A DNA stretch of 64,000 bases from Protula sp. h YS-2021 (Eukaryota; Annelida; Polychaeta; Sabellida; Serpulidae): assembly GCA_949752745.1 (NCBI GenBank), contig OX457028.1:6258095-6322094 (forward strand), in the 5' to 3' direction. The translations under genes were made by a program, and so were the position numbers. Within the stretch, counting starts at the first letter, position 1, and each line of letters opens with the position of its first letter. This document shows positions 56,651 through 64,000 of the stretch, piece after piece. The notes under the pieces are model-generated. The model was not told the DNA's origin. It saw only the letters and a program-made list of their open reading frames with translations, and did not search any database.

Positions 56651-57120
56651 AACCTTTTCACGAGCCCATGCTTCACACGACATCACTTTTTCACGAGCCC
56701 ATGTTTCACACAACATAACTTTTTCACGAGCCCCATGCTTCACACGACATAACCTTTCCACGAGCCGCTTCACACGACATCACTTTTTCACGAGCCCATG
56801 CTTCACACGACATAACCTTTCCACGAGCCGCTTCATACGACATAACGTTTCCTCGAGCCGCTTCACACGACATAGCTTTTTCACGAGCCCGCTTCACACA
56901 ACATAACTTTTTCACGAGCCCCATGCTTCACACGACATAACCTTTCCACGAGCCGCTTCACACGACATAACGTTTCCACGAGCCCCATGCTTCACGCCAC
57001 GTAACTTTTTCACGAGCCCCATGCTTCACACAACATGACTTCTTCACGAGCCCCATGTTTCACACGACATAACTTTTTCACGAGCCCGCTTCACACGACA
57101 TAACTTTTTCACTGGCCCCA
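56651..57120 (+). repeat. cacgagccccatgcttcacacgac minisatellite
   Basis: About 14 units of 26-34 bp alternate long (cacgagccccatgcttcac) and short (cacgagccgcttcac) forms, with acgacataacttttt spacers. It starts and ends abruptly. Confidence 0.9.
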
Positions 57121-57944
57121 TGGCAGTCAGACCTCGAATCCGATCCTCGCACAACCATTTAAAGTGGCACGCATTTAAATCAATGACAGTTTTTGTCATA
57201 AAAGTCTTCAGAGACATATACTCAGTAGGAAGCTATTTTCGCTCTTCTGTCATTTATAAGATATCGTGGAGCTTATTTCCCATATTATTACGCGGAGCTC
57301 AATGGGCATTGTCCGTATCGGGTGTCCCGCATTTACCAACAACTGATTGCATTCATTTGCGTGATATATATTGTCAAATGTATAACTTAAGTGGTACTAG
57401 TTATCATTCTACAGTCCCGCATATATCAGCCGCCACCCCCTCACCCCCGCCCCCTGCCGCCACCCCCTTGTTAAATCACTCGTTATGGGATCCTCGGTGG
57501 CACTGAGACCCCGACTGCCACAAGTCATTCTTCCGGCTGGGGGGGGGGGGGGAGGGGGGCGGGGGGCAGGGGGGAGGCTGTCAGGTCGTGCAGGTATTTA
57601 TGACGAGTCGAGCAATAAGATATGTTCTTTACTGTCATTTTCACTTCTATTTCACACGACACTTGTCACTTAACGGTCACAAACAGTATAATAATCTTGT
57701 AACGTTTATTTTGTTTATTGACAAGTATTTTAGCGTGTGTTTATTCGCACCAAGAAGAGACCGAGGGTGAATTCCCGGGGGTGGGGGCGGAGGTAGGGGA
57801 GGAGGGAAGGGGGTGCGCCATTTGGGATCACATGTGTCACCTCATTTGTCGACAAACGCAGAGGAAGGCTAATGTTTTAAACAGTGCGGTCCTCGCGAAG
57901 TGCGAATTTTATTTTAAAAATAGAAGGGGGGAGGGGGGGGAGGG
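57121..57944. other. gene-free stretch ending in an assembly gap
   Basis: No gene. C-rich at 57430-57470, G-rich at 57539-57575 and 57905-57944. The assembly gap begins inside a G-rich tract, probably because such tracts sequence badly. Confidence 0.5.
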
Positions 57945-58144
57945 NNNNNNNNNNNNNNNNNNNNNNNNNNNNNNNNNNNNNNNNNNNNNNNNNNNNNNNN
58001 NNNNNNNNNNNNNNNNNNNNNNNNNNNNNNNNNNNNNNNNNNNNNNNNNNNNNNNNNNNNNNNNNNNNNNNNNNNNNNNNNNNNNNNNNNNNNNNNNNNN
58101 NNNNNNNNNNNNNNNNNNNNNNNNNNNNNNNNNNNNNNNNNNNN
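57945..58144. other. assembly gap (200 N)
   Basis: Exactly 200 unknown bases following a G-rich tract. Confidence 1.
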
Positions 58145-58319
58145 GGTTCAGCAATTCAGGCACTACTTCTTACACTTTAGTGTACCATAAACATTTTTCA
58201 CTGATCACATGTTTTGAATCCTATTATTAATCGGCTACCAGGAAAGCTATAGTTGTGCTGCAGGCGGATATTTTGGAGCAGGAACTACACGGCAGAGAGT
58301 CAGATGGCTTGGTTATTTC

Positions 58320-58985
58320 GGTGTGCATACCAATTGGTCACCCGGCTCCTGGTCACCGGACTACTGGTCACCAGGCTACTGGTCACCAAGCTACTGGTCA
58401 CCGGGCTACTGAACACCACTTAAATGGAAAACCCGGACGAGTGACCACCAAACAAATTTATTTTGTTGTTTTTTATCAAGTACATATATCTTGCTATTAC
58501 AGCTCGAAGGGGTTGTTTTTGAAAGAACCAGGTTTTGAACACAAAAGAATAGCGCCTTAAGGGCACAAAACAAACGTGTCACTGCCAATCGGGGATTAAG
58601 ATTATATGCACGAGGTTTGGGGCTTAAACAACAGTTACTGCGTGACAGTTTAGGGACTTATCTTTATCTTTATCCTTATCTTTTCTACTAACCATAAGAC
58701 ACTAAAGCCAGTCTTTGTGCTTCAGTGCTGCCAGGACTTTGTGCTGCAGTGCTGCTAGGACTCTGTGCTGCAGTGCTGCCAAGACTTTGTGCTTCAGTGC
58801 TGCTAGGAATTTGTGCTGCAGTGCTGCTAGGACTTTGTGCTGCAGTACTGCTAGGACTTTGTGCTGCAGTTTTGAGCTCTGCTTACTGGTGTTCTTACCG
58901 TCAGTGTAAACCCCAAACTCACTTTGCAGCACAAAGTACCTGAATGACTCCAGAGCAACAGCATAACTACACTGGACTTAAACAT
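58320..58985 (-). repeat. repeat family E, copy 2 (inverted relative to 51478-52190)
   Basis: Here the ggtcaccgggctactg array (58335-58415) is at the left and the gtgctgcagtgctgctagga array (58715-58870) at the right, with the same unique core between. The number of units differs from copy 1 in both arrays. Confidence 0.85.
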
Positions 58986-59038
58986 CTTTCATTACCTTGT
59001 GCTTCTTTGATGTCACAGAGATTAAAAATGCAATAACT

Positions 59039-59250
59039 GGAGCGGCCAGTGCACACAAAACGCAAGTGCACCGTCTTATATTACACAGCGTGTAATGTAC
59101 TGCAGTCGTAAGAAACTAGAGCGGCCAGTACCCACAAAACGCAAGAGCACCGGCTTATATCACACATAGCGTGTAACGTACTGCGGTCGTAACAAACTAG
59201 AGCGACCAGAGCACACAAAACGCTAGAGTACAGGCTTATATCGCACACTT
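59039..59250 (+). repeat. 81-bp tandem repeat, about 2.6 copies
   Basis: Units share gagcggccagtgcacacaaa, acgcaagagcaccggcttat and cgtgtaacgtactgcggtcg. They start near 59039, 59119 and 59201. Confidence 0.85.
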
Positions 59251-60000
59251 TCAATCGACACCTATTTAGTGTCTTGTTTTGGTAAACAAAACTGTCTCCC
59301 CTACAAAACCCATAACTGCTCAATAAAAGATTCGTGTCTGGAAACAAAATCATGATTCACTGTCAAAAATAAAAAAATAAAAACAAACAAAATAAACATC
59401 GAAAAATGTTTAACTCGATTCCATAGGGAATGCCGTAGCGAAGCCTTTGTTTCAAATTGATAAAATAGCATTCCTGTATTGATAAAAAACACTTGTCGGT
59501 AAAATAAAAAGTCGCTAAAATTTTAGAAAAGGGCAAGAAAATTCATGCCAAAGTGCAGTATTTTTTATTCGAACTTTTTTATCAGATTTCTTCAAAAATA
59601 ACAAGCCACAACTCATTCCACCAACACACCACAACCTCACCTAACATTCATTCCCATTCCCGGACGCACAGTTAACAATTCTCTACGAGTCGCAGCGCCC
59701 GAATGCATTATTTTACTTTTTCACATGTTGTTAACTTGAACTTTAACTTGAAGTGTCGTTTAATGAAACTTACATATAGGAACGAGTAGGAACGAGTCGT
59801 GGCCAGGAACATAAGCGACGGCTCGATCTGTAGTCCAGCATCACTAGCTACTCCACCATTGTATATGCCCCTACATAAAGCTTTTAATCTTATCATTGCA
59901 ACAGCAAAGTTAGCTACAATCCCATAAACTTAGGGGGTGTTAAACTTTTCGCGAATACACTTTGGTCATTTATATTAATGCCAATTATGGCATACGAACA
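59251..60000. other. gene-free stretch
   Basis: Nothing recognisable. Confidence 0.5.
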
Positions 60001-60008
60001 ACATAGAG

Positions 60009-61207
60009 GAATCCGCGACATCTCGCATCTGGACATCTCGTATCTGGACATCTCGCATCCGATAACTCGCACCTGGATATCTCGCATCTGGACATCTCGC
60101 ATCCAAATGAAAAAGTGGACATCTCGCATCCGTGATTTGTTGCTTGATTTATCATTGTGTTTTGGCGGTGGGGCGGGGGGGGGGGGGGGGGGGGTGGGGG
60201 GTAGGTGGTAATCATTTTATGTAGTGTATGTTGATACTGTACTTTACAACGATTTGTCATGGTCTTTTTTTGGATGGTGGAATAAAATTTTATGTAGTGT
60301 GTTTTGAAACTGTATGCTACTACGTGGAATGAATAACATTTTCTGGATGCATCAGATTTTATTCTAATTTATCACTAAACAGCATTCAGCAACCAACATA
60401 TCCCCTGAAGTTGTCAGACAGCCTTTACAGTTAGTCTGGCGACGAACGCATCTCCAGTAAATTCGTCCAGACTTGTTCGTTTTGTTGTTCGTGTATATGA
60501 AACCATCGAGACAAAGCTTAGGTTTGCCCCGAATACTTTCGATGAATTCCATTCTAATTTTACCATTCAATACCAAAACCCATGATTTTGGACTTCAATA
60601 TCTTCCCTTTATACACTCTACCTTAAAGGATGTGGATTAGTGACTACATCTTACCCGCCACATTTTCGAACCTGTGCACGTTTCCCTTCCAAACCGTGCA
60701 TCAAAGATAAATTTTAAAAAATTGAATAGATCAGTTGGATTAGTGGATGTGGATTCATTCTTAATACTGATCCTGATTTCGGGAGATTAGCATATGTGGA
60801 TTCGCGCTGCACCAAACGTTGAACTACTCACTGGCATTCACTGAGTACAAATGTAAGTCTAACTCTTGAATTACTCCGTAAACTGAACTGAGTTTTTTCA
60901 GTTGATTTACTCAAATAACTTACGTTTTAGAAACCCCTGATAATATCGTCAAGCACAATATCTCGCTTATAATTTATTTTTACTCAAATAACTTAAGTTT
61001 TGGAAACCCCTGTAATTTATTTTTTTGTATGAAGTTTCCCAAACACAGTGTTAAAGTTCCCCCTTAAAAGAAGACCAAAATCACGGATGCGAGATGTCCA
61101 CTTTTTCATTTGGATGCGAGATGTTCAGATGCGAGATGTCCAGATGCGAGTTGTCAGATGCGAGATGTCCAGATGCGAGGTGGCCAGATGCGAGATGTCT
61201 GGATACC
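60009..61207. mobile_element. MULE-like DNA transposon remnant with 8-bp TSD and gcgagatgtccagat TIRs
   Basis: 1199 bp are flanked by acatagag (60001-60008 and 61208-61215). TIRs of about 130 bp (60009-60140 and 61078-61207) are made of six or seven ggacatctcgcatct units, ending with a mirrored tttcatttggatgcgaga and acggatgcgag. The extreme ends differ slightly (gaatccgcgacatc versus ggtatccagacatc). The interior holds a 20-base G run (60175-60194) and a FLYWCH-like frame on the minus strand. A FLYWCH finger plus an 8-bp target duplication fits Mutator-like elements, where FLYWCH often accompanies the transposase. No transposase core is present. Confidence 0.85.
60364..60576 (-). pseudogene. 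FLYWCH-type zinc-finger fragment inside the transposon
   Basis: The 70-codon frame has the FLYWCH pattern: EFIESIRGKPKLCLDGFIY (10-28), then YWRC (40-43) and a second Cys at 50. The domain's usual C-terminal H-x-H pair, which completes zinc binding, is absent (that stretch reads AECCLVIN, then stop). FLYWCH domains bind DNA and occur in animal transcription factors and in MULE-type transposases. Length is a single domain with nothing recognisable after it. It sits wholly within the 60009-61207 element, so it most likely derives from a transposon protein. Probably not functional as it stands. Confidence 0.7.
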
Positions 61208-61215
61208 ACATAGAG

Positions 61216-61694
61216 ATGTAATTCGTTAAAATATAGCAGAAAGCACATTTATTTGACATTTCTTTGGGTTTATATTCTTCCAGTTGACAATTAATTTGTG
61301 CTTCAATTTTTCAAGTTATTTAATATATTGGGAAAACTCCTCCATTTACTGTTAAAGTTTAATGCAGGTGAATAATTTTCATCTATTATTACTCTCTGTA
61401 AGTGCAGTATGATATAAATGAGAAATAATACAATATACGTCACGAGAACTGGTTTCTCAAAAATCAAATATTAAACACTTGGCCAAAAAACAATATTTTT
61501 AAAAATCTTCTAGCCTGATTTTGGTTTGCTTGTCCTTTACAGACAAGCCAATGTTTTCTTCAAGATTTCGAAACCTTTTTAAGATTCTTTTTTTGTCAGT
61601 TCGAAACCTTTCTAGGAAACATAAACATACCTTTGCTCACTCGATGAAATGGCTTTTCCCACCCCACCCCACCCCAACACTGGCCACCCTCACC
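61216..61694. other. gene-free spacer, partly family D-related
   Basis: 61440-61620 resembles 40770-40940 (aacacttggcc, tcgaaacctttct). Nothing else recognised. Confidence 0.5.
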
Positions 61695-61844
61695 AAGAAA
61701 GTGCGTAACTAGCTCATGCTTTTTACAACATTCAGTGTAGTTAAAATAGCTAAGTAAGATTTTGCATCCACGCGTCGTTTTTTATAAACTAACACAAGCA
61801 TTTCACCATGCTCAGCGTATTTGGCTTACTTATGTAAATAAAGC

Positions 61845-61944
61845 GAATGTAGGAACAGACCCCCCGGGCCAGACCCCCCCGGACCAGACCCCCCTTTTTT
61901 GGTAGGAACAGACCCCCCCCCAGGAACAGACCCCCCCCCCCATT

Positions 61945-62022
<78 letters not shown>

Positions 62023-62605
62023 GTCCTGAGATATATTTTTTTAAATGTTTTTTTTTATTTCATATATATATTTTTCTGTATTTTACAATTTACACTTATT
62101 ATTTTAAATTGCGTATTTATTAGTAATGCAACACCTTTTCATCACGATGAAAACATGTGCCAATGTCCTTTCATCATAATGAAAGGGATGAAAGGATGTA
62201 TTGATGTTGTTTCATCGCAATTGCAATTTGATAAAACTATTAGCAATAGCACAATTAATGACTGTGAGATCACACAAATAACACAATTACAGAACTCAAA
62301 TGCAATCAAAACCTCTCTGTCAAAACAATTAACGGAGATTCAATCTGCAGATTAGCGAAACACCCACACCCCGACTCAAGAGCCGGAGATGTATTCAATA
62401 GAAAGTGAAAGTGATTCTGGATATCTGCTCGCTGCTCTGTTATCCCCAAAATAACTTGATTTTTTAAAATTTAATTTCACAGAGATACTGAAACATTATT
62501 ATAATAATAAAAAATGGGGGGGGGGGGGGTCTGTTCCTACCACTGCAAAAAAGGGGGGGTCTGTTCCGGGGGGGTCCGTTCCGGGGGGGTCTGTTCCGTT
62601 TACCG
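61845..62605. mobile_element. non-autonomous DNA transposon, 8-bp TSD, ggaacagaccccccc TIR motifs
   Basis: 761 bp are flanked by aataaagc (61837-61844 and 62606-62613). The left end is gaatgtaggaacagacc and the inverted right end cggtaaacggaacagacc. Four or five aacagacccccc units sit at each end. A pure (TA)n tract lies at about 61945-62018. The middle has no transposase. It interrupts repeat D copy 2, and copy 1 is the unoccupied counterpart. Confidence 0.88.
61945..62018 (+). repeat. (TA)n microsatellite
   Basis: A pure dinucleotide run of about 36 units just inside the left TIR of the transposon. Confidence 0.95.
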
Positions 62606-63210
62606 AATAAAGCACACAGGGTTTATGTCATGCAACAGTGTGGTTGCTGGAACATGCATGAGACTTGTGCAAATGCTACTGCAAGCCGTGCGAGTTGTAT
62701 TTGTTGATAAAAATGAATGTTTTTTACTTCACGTTTTGTTCATGAAAATGAAAACAAAGGCGAAAACAAAAAGCGAGGTGCACACCTTCAGATCAGTTCT
62801 ATGTATGTGCCATTTTAGACAGTCCTACGGCCAGTATGGCCAGAGCATAGTAAAGACAAAATCACGGATCAGTGAAGAGAAAAAAAGATCCGTTAAGTTG
62901 ACCCTGCACAACTTCAGTATACTCTTTGCAAGTCTTTGGCTTGCAAAGGGTTAATACTACGATCATGCTTTCTAAGCATATGCCAAACCTGTTTGAAACA
63001 TAACCTCACATAGATTCTATAAAAATATCGCGTGATTGTACAGCCACTACTTGGAGAAACAAAATATCAAATACGCTCAGATGGGCCTTTTTAAGCCTCA
63101 GGCCTAACTCCTGACACAAAAGGTTACCATAGCAACGATGAAACATGTGTAGATATATAGAGAGTAGGTATGTAACATATGAATACAGAGAGTAGATATA
63201 TATACACCTA

Positions 63211-63776
63211 TGGGGTACATACAATTTGACCAACCGCAATTTTACCAACAAAAATTAGACCAACTGCAATTTGAACAACCTGTTAATGGAAAAACCAACT
63301 TTCAGTTTTAGATATACATAGCCTTATAAATCTATAAGTTCGAGGTTTCATAAGAAAAAGAAGTGCTCATTCGCATCGAGAAGATGTTGTGCCAATGCCC
63401 TCTCTGTCATTTAGTGTCATGAGGTTGAGTTCCACGTGCCCCGTTAATCTCTGTGATCAGGCGTTTTACAAGGCGTTACACAAACAAACCCAGACCTGGT
63501 GGAAGCTTTAGTGCCATCTCAGGTACGTGTTTCATGTGAAGTTTTGAGAGGATATGAGATTACTACCATCCCGGTAGTTTTGGACAGCACTTTTCCTTGC
63601 AGTGTTATAACTATTTAATTGTTGCTTTTGTCGGAACATTTGTGATTGCTAATGTTTTACTGATAAGTGGTGCGAAAAACAACAAATTATGAAGTTGGTC
63701 AAATGTCCGTTTTTTCATTAAGAGGTTGGTGAAATTTCGGTGGTCGAATTTCGGTTGGTCAAATATCCTACACCCA
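63211..63776. mobile_element. non-autonomous DNA transposon, 8-bp TSD, ttggtcaaatttcgg TIR motifs
   Basis: 566 bp begin tggggtacatacaatttgac and end with the inverse of tgggtgtaggatatttgacc. The flanks are tacaccta (63203-63210) and tacgccta (63777-63784), an 8-bp duplication with one mismatch. Subterminal units caattttaccaacaaa and gaccaactgcaattt on the left mirror ggttggtgaaatttcgg and ggtggtcgaatttcgg on the right. No coding capacity seen. Confidence 0.8.
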
Positions 63777-63784
63777 TACGCCTA

Positions 63785-64000
63785 TATTCAGACGGAAAAT
63801 TATGGTTTTTGGTTGTCCCGAACTTTTTGAAAGTGTTGAACGGTCTCCGCGCTCTCCGCCATAAGCACGCCTCAGTCCACTACCCCACTATTCCGAACCT
63901 CAAGACAAACAGTCTCTGCCGTCTCCGTCTTGATCATGGATCCTCCTCTTGGCTTTATGTAATAAATTTAAATTTAATCTGATAATCCGTGAGCTTCTCA
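63785..64000. other. window end, nothing recognised
   Basis: An 80-codon frame starts inside the transposon and runs through this stretch, but it has no domain I recognise. The window stops shortly after. Confidence 0.5.

Larger units (their letters stand above)
61695..63160 (-). repeat. repeat family D, copy 2 (inverted relative to 50720-51425)
   Basis: This is homologous to 50720-51425 in reverse orientation once the transposon at 61845-62605 is removed. The junction then reads gtaaataaagcacacagg, which on the other strand aligns with gatctgtgctttattta of copy 1. Confidence 0.82.

Overview
This window is eukaryotic nuclear DNA, most likely from a marine invertebrate. Support comes from two intronless rhodopsin-family peptide-receptor genes, decayed non-LTR and DIRS-type retrotransposons, many DNA-transposon fragments, dense micro- and minisatellites, and an AT-rich background with scattered long poly-G/poly-C tracts. 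Two 200-base runs of N show it is a draft scaffold. A lophotrochozoan (mollusc or annelid type) would fit, but nothing read here fixes the phylum.

Layout: 1-17005 is gene-poor. It holds a decayed CR1/jockey-like LINE (1740-3014), a second LINE 3' fragment (3290-3845) and many short tandem repeats. 17206-38203 is a direct tandem segmental duplication. Unit A (17206-27712) and unit B (29985-38203) each carry one GPCR gene on the minus strand (23712-24818 and 33238-34386) and the same satellites and MITE in the same order. Unit A also holds a dead DIRS-like retrotransposon (about 18060-22700). Unit B holds a 1-kb, 25-bp minisatellite and two later transposon insertions with clean empty sites in unit A.

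38204-64000 is mostly repeats: G-rich and C-rich satellites, a perfect-ended 2.2-kb foldback element carrying a tRNA-Thr-like sequence in each arm (42121-44338), long CT/ATCT/CA microsatellites (45861-47320), and a pair of dispersed repeats in opposite orientation (50720-52190 versus 58320-63160). Several more small DNA transposons interrupt the latter.

The most striking pattern is a set of five DNA elements: 37131-37854, 42121-44338, 60009-61207, 61845-62605 and 63211-63776. Each is flanked by an 8-bp target-site duplication and has terminal inverted repeats built from short tandem motifs. The motif differs completely between elements, while some outermost bases (around TGTAGGA) are shared. 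One encodes a degenerate FLYWCH zinc finger, which points to the Mutator-like (MULE) superfamily. The two receptor genes are the only host protein genes I can support.
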